From Halovenus sp037080055 (GTDB taxonomy: Archaea; Halobacteriota; Halobacteria; Halobacteriales; Haloarculaceae), in NCBI RefSeq assembly GCF_037080055.1, contig NZ_JBAOJI010000008.1, positions 28,387 to 92,386 of the forward strand: a DNA stretch of 64,000 bases. Direction: 5' to 3'. How positions within the stretch are numbered: the stretch's first letter is position 1; each line of letters begins with the position of its first letter. The notes below the pieces were generated by a model. The model had not been told where the DNA came from, made no database searches, and worked only from the letters and a program-made list of their open reading frames with translations. Position numbers and translations under genes: made by a program. Positions 27,176 to 35,565 of the stretch are shown one piece after another.

Positions 27176-27180
27176 GGAGG
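27176..27180 (+). promoter_or_regulatory. Shine-Dalgarno sequence that fixes the ureB start
   Basis: GGAGG followed by TGA, with an 8-base spacer to the GTG at 27189. It is one of the few strong ribosome-binding sites in the window and argues for the internal GTG rather than the in-frame GTG codons at 27162 and 27180. Confidence 0.65.
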
Positions 27181-27188
27181 TGAGATCG

Positions 27189-27572
27189 GTGAGTGACATC
27201 GTCCCCGGCGAACTGCTCCCCGCGGACGAGGAAGTCACGATCAACGAGGGTCGAGAGACGGCGACTGTCACGGTCGAAAACACGGGCGACCGACCGGTAC
27301 AGGTCGGTTCGCACTTTCATTTTTTCGAGACCAATCCTGGCCTCGATTTCGACCGCGAGGCCGCCTACGGGATGCGACTCGATATCCCCGCCGGGACGGC
27401 GATTCGCTTCGAACCCGGCACCGAACGAGAGGTCGACCTCGTCGCTATCGGTGGTAACCGGATCGTCCACGGCATGGCGGGACTGATCAACGGTGACCTC
27501 GGCGACGAAGAAACGAGAGAAGCGGCCCTCGACGCGGCCGCCGAAGATGGATTCGCGGGGGCCGAGCGATGA
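27189..27572 (+). CDS. ureB: Urease subunit beta
   Basis: A 127-residue structural subunit of the nickel enzyme that splits urea to ammonia and carbamate. The family core is complete: VPGELLPADEEVTINEGRE, the HFHFFETNPGLDFDRE motif, and GMRLDIPAGTAIRFEPG. The GTG start (product begins SDIVPGELLP after Met) is set by an ideal GGAGG eight bases upstream. The stop overlaps the ureC ATG by 4 bases. It opens the ureBCAGDEF order also known from other haloarchaea such as Haloarcula. Confidence 0.95.
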   Translation: MSDIVPGELLPADEEVTINEGRETATVTVENTGDRPVQVGSHFHFFETNPGLDFDREAAYGMRLDIPAGTAIRFEPGTEREVDLVAIGGNRIVHGMAGLINGDLGDEETREAALDAAAEDGFAGAER

Positions 27573-29278
27573 GTCGTGATCTCTCGCGGCAGGAGTACAC
27601 CGACCTGTTCGGTCCGACAGAAGGTGATCGGCTCCGACTTGGCGACACCTCGCTGCTGGCCGAAATCGAGACCGACCACACGACGCCCGGCGACGAGGCA
27701 GTCTTCGGCGGCGGGAAGACGATGCGCGACGGCATGGGGATGCAGTCGACGACGCAGGCGGAGGGCGCACTCGACTGGGTGTACAGCAACGTCGTCGTGA
27801 TCGATCCCGTGCTGGGCGTCCAGAAGGGCGATATCGGCGTTCGGAACGGCGAAATCGTTGGGCTGGGTAAGGCCGGCAACCCTGACACGATGGACGGCGT
27901 CGACGACGAGTTGGTGATCGGCCCGAGCACGGACGCGGTGCCGGCGGACGGCCTCATCGCCACGCCCGGCGCCTTCGACATCCACGTCCACTTCAACAGC
28001 CCGCAGTTGTTCGAGCACGCCCTCGCCAGTGGAATCACGACGATGTTCGGCGGCGGCTACGGCGGCGGCGCGACGACCTGCACGCCCGGCCCGCGGAACA
28101 TCGAGCGCTTCCTGCAAGCGGCCGATGAGTGGCCGATGAACGTCGGCTTCTACGGCAAGGGCAACAGCAGCAAGCCCGACCCGCTGATCGAACAGATCGA
28201 AGCAGGCGCGGCCGGACTCAAACTTCACGAGGACTGGGGGTCGACACCCGACGCAGTCGACACCTGCCTCGCCGTCGCCGAGGACGAGGACGTACAGGTC
28301 TGCATCCACACGGACACGCTGAACGAATCCGGGTTCGTCGAGAACACCTTCGAGGCCATCGACGGCCGGGCGATTCACACCTTCCACATCGAAGGTGCCG
28401 GCGGGGGCCACGCGCCGGACGTGCTCGAACTGATCGGCGACGAGCACATGCTGCCCTCCTCGACGAATCCCTCGATGCCCTACACCGAGAACACCTTCGA
28501 CGAACACCTCGATATGGTGATGGTCTGTCACCACCTCAACCCCGACGTACCCGAGGACGTGGCCTTCGCCGAGTCGCGGATTCGAGCCGAAACCATCGCC
28601 GCCGAGGACGTGCTCCACGACATGGGCGCGATCAGCATGATGACCTCCGACTCGCAGGCGATGGGCCGGATGGCCGAAGTGATCTGTCGCACCTGGCAGA
28701 CCGCAGATAAGATGAAACAGCAGCGTGGCCAGTTACCCGAAGACAGCGATACGGCGGCGGACAACCACCGGATTCAGCGCTACGTTGCGAAGTACACCCA
28801 CAATCCCGCGAAGGTCGCGGGCATCGACGAGTATATCGGCTCGCTGGAACCAGGGAAGATGGCCGACATCGTGCTGTGGGAGCCGGAATTTTTCGGCATC
28901 AAGCCGAAGTACGTCATCAAGAGTGGCTTCCCGGTCCACAGCCAGATGGGCGAAGCCAACGGGTCGTTGATGACCTGCGAACCCGTCATGCAGCGGGAAC
29001 GCGCCGGCGCGATGGGCTCGGCGAAAAACGAACTCTCGGTGACCTTCGTCAGCGAGAGCGCCTACGAGAACAACGTCGGCGAGGAGTACGGACTGGAGTC
29101 GATTGTCCGGCCGGTCCGCGGCACCCGCGACCTGGGCAAGTCGGACATGCTGCACAACGATTACTGTCCCGACGATATCGATATCGACGCTCAGACCTTC
29201 GAGGTCGAAGTCGACGGCGAACACGTCACCTGTGAACCGGCCGAGGAAATCGCACTCGCACAACGATACATGCTCTAA
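27569..29278 (+). CDS. ureC: Urease subunit alpha (catalytic)
   Basis: The 569-residue catalytic amidohydrolase. Nickel-site residues are all visible: the HVHFNSPQ His pair, carbamylated Lys218 in GAAGLKLHEDWG, His in VCIHTDTLNES and HTFHIEGAGGGHAPD, and Asp in MMTSDSQAMGR. The mobile-flap cysteine is Cys320 in MVCHHLNPDVPEDVAFAESRIR, read here in two parts. Full family length, no frameshift. It is overlapped by ureB upstream and followed after 2 bases by ureA. With UreABC and all four maturation proteins encoded together, an active cytoplasmic urease is expected. Confidence 0.98.
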   Translation: MSRDLSRQEYTDLFGPTEGDRLRLGDTSLLAEIETDHTTPGDEAVFGGGKTMRDGMGMQSTTQAEGALDWVYSNVVVIDPVLGVQKGDIGVRNGEIVGLGKAGNPDTMDGVDDELVIGPSTDAVPADGLIATPGAFDIHVHFNSPQLFEHALASGITTMFGGGYGGGATTCTPGPRNIERFLQAADEWPMNVGFYGKGNSSKPDPLIEQIEAGAAGLKLHEDWGSTPDAVDTCLAVAEDEDVQVCIHTDTLNESGFVENTFEAIDGRAIHTFHIEGAGGGHAPDVLELIGDEHMLPSSTNPSMPYTENTFDEHLDMVMVCHHLNPDVPEDVAFAESRIRAETIAAEDVLHDMGAISMMTSDSQAMGRMAEVICRTWQTADKMKQQRGQLPEDSDTAADNHRIQRYVAKYTHNPAKVAGIDEYIGSLEPGKMADIVLWEPEFFGIKPKYVIKSGFPVHSQMGEANGSLMTCEPVMQRERAGAMGSAKNELSVTFVSESAYENNVGEEYGLESIVRPVRGTRDLGKSDMLHNDYCPDDIDIDAQTFEVEVDGEHVTCEPAEEIALAQRYML

Positions 29279-29280
29279 CA

Positions 29281-29616
29281 ATGGGAATGAACCACACACC
29301 GAAAGAACGCGAACGGCTGACGATCTTCATGGCGGCAGAGTTGGCGCGCCGGCGGAAAGACCGCGGCGTGAAACTCAACCACCCCGAGACGGTGGCGTAT
29401 ATCTCCGACTGGGCATGCGAACGCGCACGCGAGGGGATGTCCGTCGCTGAGATTCGTCAGGAAGCGACGACACTGCTGAGTCGCGAGGACGTGATGGACG
29501 GCGTGCCGGAGATGATCGACATGGTCCAGGTCGAACCGACCTTCCCGGACGGGACGAAACTCGTGACGATCCACGACCCAATTCGGGCCGACTCGGCCGA
29601 GCAGGTGGAGCAATGA
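29281..29616 (+). CDS. ureA: Urease subunit gamma
   Basis: A 111-residue structural subunit. Family motifs LTIFMAAELARRRKDRGVKLNHPE and EGMSVAEIRQEATTLLSREDVMDGVPEMI, here read as two long helices, plus the closing VQVEPTFPDGTKLVTIHDPI, are all present. It follows ureC by 2 bases and overlaps ureG by 4 bases, so expression is coupled. The product starts MGMNHTPKERE. Confidence 0.96.
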   Translation: MGMNHTPKERERLTIFMAAELARRRKDRGVKLNHPETVAYISDWACERAREGMSVAEIRQEATTLLSREDVMDGVPEMIDMVQVEPTFPDGTKLVTIHDPIRADSAEQVEQ

Positions 29617-30239
29617 CCAACGTCGCAACTGTCGGCCTCGGTGGTCCCGTCGGCTCCGGGAAAACGACACTTGTTCGAAAGCTCGTCCCCGAACTCGTCG
29701 AGGCGGGCTACGAGGTCGGCGTCGTCGCCAACGACATCATGACACAGGAAGACGCCGACCACCTCCGTGAGTCCTTCGCCGGGACGCTCGATCCCGAACT
29801 GGTCCGCGGCGTCGAAACCGGGGCCTGTCCGCACACGGGTATCCGCGAAGATCCGTCGATGAACCTCGCGGAAATCGACGAGATGACTGCCGAGTATCCA
29901 GAACTCGACGTGGTGTTGCTCGAAAGCGGCGGCGACAACCTCGCCGCAACCTTCAATCCCGAGCTGGCGGATTATTTCATCTTCGTCATCAGCGTCGCGG
30001 AGGGCGACGACATCCCCCGCAAGCGCGGGCCGGGCGTCACGCAGGCGGATCTGCTGGTGATCAACAAGACCGACCTCGCGCCGCACGTCGACGCGGATCT
30101 GGAGGTGATGGAGCGGGACGCCGAGGCGGTTCGCGGTGACGATCCGACCTGCTTCACCGACTGCAAAGCCGGCGACGGCGTCGAACCGGTCGCCAAGTAC
30201 ATCGAAGAGAGCGTGCTGTTCGCAGCGCAGTCGCCATGA
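29613..30239 (+). CDS. ureG: Urease accessory GTPase UreG
   Basis: A 208-residue SIMIBI-class GTPase that hands nickel from UreE to the UreD-UreF-apourease complex. P-loop GPVGSGKTT (about 12-20), the ETGACPHTGIREDPS metal-binding motif with its Cys-Pro-His, the ESGGDNLAATF switch and the NKTDLAPHV base-specificity motif are intact. It overlaps ureA upstream and ureD downstream by 4 bases each. Confidence 0.97.
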   Translation: MTNVATVGLGGPVGSGKTTLVRKLVPELVEAGYEVGVVANDIMTQEDADHLRESFAGTLDPELVRGVETGACPHTGIREDPSMNLAEIDEMTAEYPELDVVLLESGGDNLAATFNPELADYFIFVISVAEGDDIPRKRGPGVTQADLLVINKTDLAPHVDADLEVMERDAEAVRGDDPTCFTDCKAGDGVEPVAKYIEESVLFAAQSP

Positions 30240-31135
30240 GTTCGATTCCCCCGTCGTTCGCGGCGTACGGAGAGCAGTCTCTCCAGCAGGCACCCGCCTT
30301 CGGCCACGGGAAAGACGGCGTCTTCGAGGCGACGCTGGCACGGGAACCCGGCGGTGAGACGCGCCTGCTCGAAGAACTGACGAGAGTGCCCTACCACCTG
30401 GCCGGCACCCTCGACATCGACCCCGCGCCGGGGATGACGACGCTCTGTCTGCAGGAGCCGACCGGCGGCGTCGCACAGGGCGACCGGCACTCGATGGAGG
30501 TCCACGCCCGCGAGCACGCTCGCGGCCACGTGACGACTCAGAGCGCGACGAAAGTCCACAGCATGGACGCCAACTACGCGCATCTCTCGGCTTCGCTGAC
30601 TGCCGAGGAGAACGCCCATCTGGAGTACTTCCCCGGCGCGACGATTCTCAACGAGCGGGCGCGCTGTCTCCAGACGATCACCGTCGACCTGGACCCCGAG
30701 TCAGTGGTGCTCGTGACGGACGTGCTCTCACCGGACGGACTGACAGCACACGACCCCTTCGAGTTCGATCACTACCTGAGCCGGGTCGAGGCTCGCTGTG
30801 ACGGCGATCTCGTCTGTCTCGATACCGTGGATCTCCAGCCAACAGACGGTCGGCCGAATGATTCGGCGGCGATGGGTGAGTTCAGTTCACTCGGAACGCT
30901 GTACGCCTTCGCTCCTGCGGTAGACACCGGCGCGCTGGCCGAAACAGTGCACGACGCGGTCGAAAGCGGCGAGGAGACGACTGCGGGCGTCTCGGAGTTG
31001 GCCGACGGGGCCGGCCTCTCGGTTCGTGTGCTGGGCCACGGAACAGATGCCGTCGAAGGAACGATCAGAGAAGCCTGGGGAGTGCTGCGACGGGAGACAC
31101 TCGACAGTGAACTTCCAGCGGATCGGTGGTACTGA
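30236..31135 (+). CDS. ureD: Urease accessory protein UreD (UreH)
   Basis: A 299-residue scaffold protein that binds apourease and receives UreF and UreG for nickel insertion. It shows the family pattern of a beta-rich fold with PTGGVAQGDRHSMEVHAREHA, here around residues 78-100, and TQSATKVHSMDANYAHLSAS. Identification rests on these motifs and on gene position between ureG and ureE. The TGATG junction gives a 1-base overlap with ureE. Confidence 0.92.
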   Translation: MSSIPPSFAAYGEQSLQQAPAFGHGKDGVFEATLAREPGGETRLLEELTRVPYHLAGTLDIDPAPGMTTLCLQEPTGGVAQGDRHSMEVHAREHARGHVTTQSATKVHSMDANYAHLSASLTAEENAHLEYFPGATILNERARCLQTITVDLDPESVVLVTDVLSPDGLTAHDPFEFDHYLSRVEARCDGDLVCLDTVDLQPTDGRPNDSAAMGEFSSLGTLYAFAPAVDTGALAETVHDAVESGEETTAGVSELADGAGLSVRVLGHGTDAVEGTIREAWGVLRRETLDSELPADRWY

Positions 31136-31788
31136 TGGAGCAAATTGACGGCACTGTCGGAAATCGGTATACTGATTCCGACCTCGGAGAACGAGTCGAC
31201 AGACACGAACAGGCCGGGACGCTCGAAGTCGTCCGTATCGAGGCCGGAAACCGCAAGCGTTCTCGCCTGCGGGTCGAGACCGACAACGGGACCGATCTCG
31301 GCGTCGTGCTGGACGACCCGCTGCGGGCCGGTGACGTGCTTGCGATCGACGACGAGCGGGCAATCGTCGTCGAGTTTGAGCGTCGTGATGCGGCGGTGAT
31401 CGATCTCCCCCATGCGACGCCAGCGGGCGTCGAGAGTGCGGCCGAACTCGGCCACCGGATCGGGAATCAGCACTGGGATCTGGCGATCCAGGCGGGGTCG
31501 ATCTACGTCCCCGTGGAGGCAGACCCTCACATCATCGAGGATGTGCTGGCCGAGAGTCTCCCCGAGGATACGATCATCGAGTACGAAGAAGTCGATCCCG
31601 CCATCTGGATCGACGACGCCAGCGCCGAGGGCGTCGACCACAACCACGGCGATGCTGGGCACGGGCACAGCCACGGCGACGCTGGACACGACCACAGCCG
31701 CGGCGACGGGCATACGCACGGCGGCCACGACCATACTGCCAGCCACGTGGATTACCGAGATGCGACAGACGCAGGTGACGAGGCATGA
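31135..31788 (+). CDS. ureE: Urease nickel metallochaperone UreE with His-rich tail
   Basis: A 217-residue nickel-binding chaperone. The peptide-binding N-domain and metal-binding C-domain (AAELGHRIGNQHWDLAIQAG, metal His of GNQHW) are typical. After about residue 160 comes a long tail with some 18 histidines interspersed with Gly, Asp and Ser (for example DHNHGDAGHGHSHGDAGHDH), which should store nickel. ATG 31135 shares a base with the ureD stop; an ATG 9 bases upstream is less likely. The gene overlaps ureF by 4 bases. Confidence 0.95.
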   Translation: MEQIDGTVGNRYTDSDLGERVDRHEQAGTLEVVRIEAGNRKRSRLRVETDNGTDLGVVLDDPLRAGDVLAIDDERAIVVEFERRDAAVIDLPHATPAGVESAAELGHRIGNQHWDLAIQAGSIYVPVEADPHIIEDVLAESLPEDTIIEYEEVDPAIWIDDASAEGVDHNHGDAGHGHSHGDAGHDHSRGDGHTHGGHDHTASHVDYRDATDAGDEA

Positions 31789-32501
31789 GCGACCGCTCAC
31801 TCCTGATGGCGATGCGGCTGGCAGACTCGTTTCTGCCGGTCGGGACGTATACCGCCTCGTACGGGATCGAACAATACGTCAACGAAGGTCGGATCGAGAC
31901 CGCCGAGGAACTCGGCGACCTGATCGGTTCGTATCTCGAACGGATGGTCGGGCCGGCGGATCTGGTCGCGCTCGGCAACGCCCACGCGGCGACAGCCTCG
32001 GGAGATCACGACCGACTCTGTACCATCGACGAGCGGTTGCAGGCCGCCACGCTGCCGGCGGAGTTCCGCGAGAGTTCGGCGAAGGCAGGCTCGCAGTTGC
32101 TCGACCTGCTGCTGGAGACCGACGAGGGACTGCTCGATGGCGACGACGGGACGGCGACGGCTGCACTCGACTATGCGGAGTCGGTGGCCGAGGACGAGAC
32201 ATCGGGCATGTATCCCGTCGTGCTCGGCGTCGTGACCCAGCGGTCGGGGATCACGCGTCGAGATGCCTGTCTGCTCGACGCCTACGCGTTCAGCACCGAA
32301 CTGTTGGGGGCGGCCCAGCGACTCGGCGCGTTCGGCCACACGGCGATTCAGCGCCAACTTTCGGAGTTACTGCCGGTCATCGAGGCCGTCTGCGCGGAGT
32401 ACGCCGACGCGGAGTTGGCGGCGCTGTCCTCCTTCGGCCCGCTCGCGGAGATCATGGGCATGCACCACGAACGCGCCGACCGTCGCCTGTTTATGAGTTG
32501 A
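31785..32501 (+). CDS. ureF: Urease accessory protein UreF
   Basis: A 238-residue all-helical protein that works with UreD as the GTPase-gating partner of UreG. Recognised by the opening MRLADSFLPVGTYTASYGIEQ, the helix with QVxDLxxY-like spacing, and the C-terminal SSFGPLAEIMGMHHERADRRLFMS typical of UreF, where the HExxD end contacts UreD. It closes the urease operon; no urea transporter gene follows. Confidence 0.93.
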   Translation: MSDRSLLMAMRLADSFLPVGTYTASYGIEQYVNEGRIETAEELGDLIGSYLERMVGPADLVALGNAHAATASGDHDRLCTIDERLQAATLPAEFRESSAKAGSQLLDLLLETDEGLLDGDDGTATAALDYAESVAEDETSGMYPVVLGVVTQRSGITRRDACLLDAYAFSTELLGAAQRLGAFGHTAIQRQLSELLPVIEAVCAEYADAELAALSSFGPLAEIMGMHHERADRRLFMS

Positions 32502-32562
32502 TTCGTTTCTCCCGCGGAGAATCCGACTCGGGTTTTACCCGAACCGCCTGCGAACAACTGGT

Positions 32563-33033
32563 ATGCGGCTGACCGATCACCTCTCACGGCGGCGAGTGCT
32601 CGGAGCCAGCGCCCTCGCGGCGACGACGGCGCTTACTGGCTGTGCCGGAGTTCTCAATCAGGTCGCCGACCAGTTCCTCGAAGACGTGAACGTTCTCAAC
32701 GATACCGACAGCGAAGTTTCCGGAACGATCCTCGTGACTGCCAGCGAGGAGACGATCCTCGACAGAGAGTTCACGCTCAGCGGTGCCGACGACACCGACA
32801 ACGGCGACAACGGCAACATCAGGCCCTACGCGGACATTTGGGACGGAGCCGGATCGTACACCACCGAAATCAGCCTCAAAACGTCGATCGACGGCGAATC
32901 GAACGGGTCAGCGACGGTCACGGTCGACGACCCCGACGAGGAGATGCTGTTGGTGGGGCTTGGACTGCAGGACGCCGACGAACCCATCGTCTTCCGCGTC
33001 GGGGAGAGCTTCACCGACGTCGTCGAGAGTTAG
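32563..33033 (+). CDS. Tat-exported lipoprotein of unknown function
   Basis: A 156-residue protein with a Tat lipoprotein signal: SRRRVLGASALAATTALTGC, lipobox Cys27. The mature part is acidic, contains LNDTDSEVSGTILVTASEET and a TVTVDDPDEEMLLVGLGLQD strand pattern, and looks like a single beta-sandwich domain anchored on the outer face of the membrane. No family was recognised. The gene stands 61 bases after ureF and overlaps the convergent tctA-like stop by 4 bases. Similar short lipoproteins are numerous in haloarchaea. Confidence 0.7.
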   Translation: MRLTDHLSRRRVLGASALAATTALTGCAGVLNQVADQFLEDVNVLNDTDSEVSGTILVTASEETILDREFTLSGADDTDNGDNGNIRPYADIWDGAGSYTTEISLKTSIDGESNGSATVTVDDPDEEMLLVGLGLQDADEPIVFRVGESFTDVVES

Positions 33034-34250
33034 AGTGCCAGCGGGACGAGCAACACCCCCATACAGGTCATCCGCCGTGCGCCGAACCGCGCCGGCAGGA
33101 GGCCGACGAGCGTGCTCACTGCGAAGACGCCCACACCGACGGGACCGGTGAACGCGAAGACGAGCACACAGAGCAGTCCGAGCACGGCGATAGAGAGGAC
33201 GGCGTTATCGAGCGACCCGACGACGGCGAGATACCGGTCACCGAGTGCGAGGACGAGAATGAACCCGATTGCGGCGGCGATGGCGACCGTACTGAGCAAT
33301 ACCGGCAGATCGTGTGGGACCTGAGTCTGGTCGAGCGCGACGAGTACGCCCGTCCGCGGGTGACCGAGCGAGACGAGCGCAAAGAGTGCGAAGACAGTAT
33401 TCGCTGTGCTGACACCGCTAGAGGCGACGACGAACGCTCGCGGGCCGTAATAGGGCAGCACGACGAGTGCGCCAGCCGCGGCGATTGCACTGGAAATGCC
33501 GGGCAAGTAGCCGACGATAGCACCGGACAGCGTTCCGAGCAGCCCAACAGTGAGCAGAAACGTCCGGGAAATCGTGAGCCGTGGGTCGTCCTGTTCCGGG
33601 ACCCCCGAACCCCCGAACGCTTCGATCAGGATCGGCGCACCGAAGAGACCGGCGAACAGCGGCGCGAGCATATTGCCGGCCGGAAGGACCCCAGTCGCGG
33701 GGATGTCCAGCGTGAAAACACCGAGCGCCCCGCTCGCACTCACCGTGAGGAGCGCACCGAGGCGGGCCCGCATCATCCGTTCAGTCACGACGAGCAGGAC
33801 ACAGATTCCGCCGAGCACCAGGGTGAGGTTCTCGATGACGTACGGGTATACTCGCCCCATCCCGAGTGTGATCGGAACGGCAAGCGGGATGGCGAACCCA
33901 ACGGCAAGCAGACTCCCGACCGCGGAGATGCGGAGCGCTTCGCGGCCGCGGCCCTGCAAGACGAGACGGTGGCCGGGGAGGGCGGTCGGAGCCATCGCCG
34001 GGTCCGGGACGCCGAGGGCCAGCGCTGGGACGATGTCGAGAAAGGTGTGAACGACACCGGCGGCGAGCATGGCGACACCGACGAAAAGTGGCGGGGCCGG
34101 AATCGACGGCGCGAAGCCCGCGAGCAGGAGTGCGAAGTTGTTGGCGTGGAGGCCGGGTGTGAGTCCGCTGAGCGTCCCGAGGACGACGCCGGCAAACAGC
34201 CAGCCGAGAATCGGGAGCGTCCGCGACGGTCCGACCACGAACTCGACCAT
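33030..34250 (-). CDS. TctA/DUF112-like multi-spanning permease
   Basis: A 406-residue membrane protein with about ten hydrophobic helices and the GLTPGLHANN motif near residue 29, which corresponds to the conserved Gly-x-x-Pro-Gly substrate loop of TctA (tripartite tricarboxylate transport) permeases; a second such loop, YLPGISSAIAAAGALVVLP, occurs around residue 230. Archaeal members are usually found without the TctB and TctC partners, as here. The substrate is unknown. Single gene, divergent from the K+ channel gene. Confidence 0.75.
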   Translation of the reverse strand: MVEFVVGPSRTLPILGWLFAGVVLGTLSGLTPGLHANNFALLLAGFAPSIPAPPLFVGVAMLAAGVVHTFLDIVPALALGVPDPAMAPTALPGHRLVLQGRGREALRISAVGSLLAVGFAIPLAVPITLGMGRVYPYVIENLTLVLGGICVLLVVTERMMRARLGALLTVSASGALGVFTLDIPATGVLPAGNMLAPLFAGLFGAPILIEAFGGSGVPEQDDPRLTISRTFLLTVGLLGTLSGAIVGYLPGISSAIAAAGALVVLPYYGPRAFVVASSGVSTANTVFALFALVSLGHPRTGVLVALDQTQVPHDLPVLLSTVAIAAAIGFILVLALGDRYLAVVGSLDNAVLSIAVLGLLCVLVFAFTGPVGVGVFAVSTLVGLLPARFGARRMTCMGVLLVPLAL

Positions 34251-34349
34251 TGCGGGGGTTGGTCCCGTGTTCTGATTTAAAGTGACGGGTCAGCAAACCG
34301 ACCGAATCGAGACGGTAAGGTTTACTGCTCGCCTCGTTACTGGAGAGAT

Positions 34350-35501
34350 ATGGGACGGTCGGAGCGATCGACGAGCCAGATCTACGGGCTGCGAGCGGCG
34401 ATTCTTGCGCCCCTGCTCGTGGCGCTGCTCTCGCTCGCAACCGGACTGACGAACATCGCCGTCGGCGTAACTATCGGCGGCCCGCTGACGCCGTACGTGC
34501 CGGAGGTTGTGCAGGAGGCCGCGGGCTTTACCGGAGCAGTGACCGGATTTCTGCTGCTTCTGAGCGCGTGGTCGTTGCGACATCGACACAGGGCTGGCTG
34601 GTACGCGACGATGCTTCTGTTGCCGGTCACCGCGGCCCACGGCCTGATCCAGGCGACGGCGTACTCGCTGCCGCTGGTCGTGCTGTCGCTGCTGTCGATG
34701 CCGGCGCTTGCGTACAACTACCGCCGGTTCGACCGGCCGGCGTCGCTGTCGAACACGCAGATCGCAGCGCTGATCGCACTGACCGGGACGCTCGGATACG
34801 GTACCGTCGGCACCTACGCGCTCCGCGAGGAGTTCGGCCAAGTCAACTCGGTACTCGACGCGTTTTATTATACGGTTGTCACTGCGAGTACGGTCGGCTA
34901 CGGCGACGTGACGCCGCTCAGCCAAGAGGCCCGCGTATTTTCGCTGTCGGTGGTCGTCCTCGGGACGGCGAGTTTCGCGGTGGCGCTGGGATCGGTGCTC
35001 GGGCCGGCAATCGAAGCGCGGTTCGCACACGCACTCGGAACCATGACAGAGACAGAGTACGACCTGCTGGAGAATCACATCGTGATTCTCGGCCACGGCG
35101 ACCTCACGGAACCGTTAATCGAAGAACTAGGTGACGAGGAGTTCGTCATCGTCACTCCCAACGCCGAAATGGTGACTCGATACCGCAACCGAAATATCAA
35201 CGTCATCAGCGGCAATCCCAGCGACGAACAACCGCTGCACGACGCTAACATCGGCGAGGCACGCGCGGTGATCGCTGCCACCGAACACGACGCCGAAGAC
35301 GCCTTCGCGATTCTGACCGCCCGGGAACTCAGCCCTGACACGCGGATCATCGCCGCCGCGACTGCCCGCGAGAACATCCAGAAACTCCGTCGGGCCGGCG
35401 CCGACACGGTCCTCAGCCCCGCCATGATCGGCGGGCAGTTGCTCGGCCAATCCGCACTCCGGGGCAGCGGTGCCGACGATCTTATCAAGCAGTTCGAGTA
35501 A
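34350..35501 (+). CDS. Potassium channel with RCK (TrkA-N) domain
   Basis: A 383-residue protein. Four hydrophobic helices (about 15-125) precede the pore module, whose selectivity filter TVGYGD lies at residues 181-186 after the pore helix DAFYYTVVTAS. A TrkA-N Rossmann domain follows (NHIVILGHGDLTEPLIEELG, about 240-260) with NPSDEQPLHDANIGEARAVIA. The filter predicts K+ selectivity; the GHGDL loop replaces GxGxxG but still suits nucleotide binding. K+ channels matter in salt-in haloarchaea, which hold molar K+. Monocistronic. Confidence 0.9.
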   Translation: MGRSERSTSQIYGLRAAILAPLLVALLSLATGLTNIAVGVTIGGPLTPYVPEVVQEAAGFTGAVTGFLLLLSAWSLRHRHRAGWYATMLLLPVTAAHGLIQATAYSLPLVVLSLLSMPALAYNYRRFDRPASLSNTQIAALIALTGTLGYGTVGTYALREEFGQVNSVLDAFYYTVVTASTVGYGDVTPLSQEARVFSLSVVVLGTASFAVALGSVLGPAIEARFAHALGTMTETEYDLLENHIVILGHGDLTEPLIEELGDEEFVIVTPNAEMVTRYRNRNINVISGNPSDEQPLHDANIGEARAVIAATEHDAEDAFAILTARELSPDTRIIAAATARENIQKLRRAGADTVLSPAMIGGQLLGQSALRGSGADDLIKQFE

Positions 35502-35565
35502 CCCGGAATCCGGTCGTTGATCATTCGAATCTACAACGATTATATATGCTTTTCGAGAAATATTA

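Noticed and set aside
27158..27196. 12-codon frame MSEQYSGGEIGE between the small membrane gene and ureB
   Set aside because: Too short to support as a gene; the bases are better explained as the ureB ribosome-binding site region.
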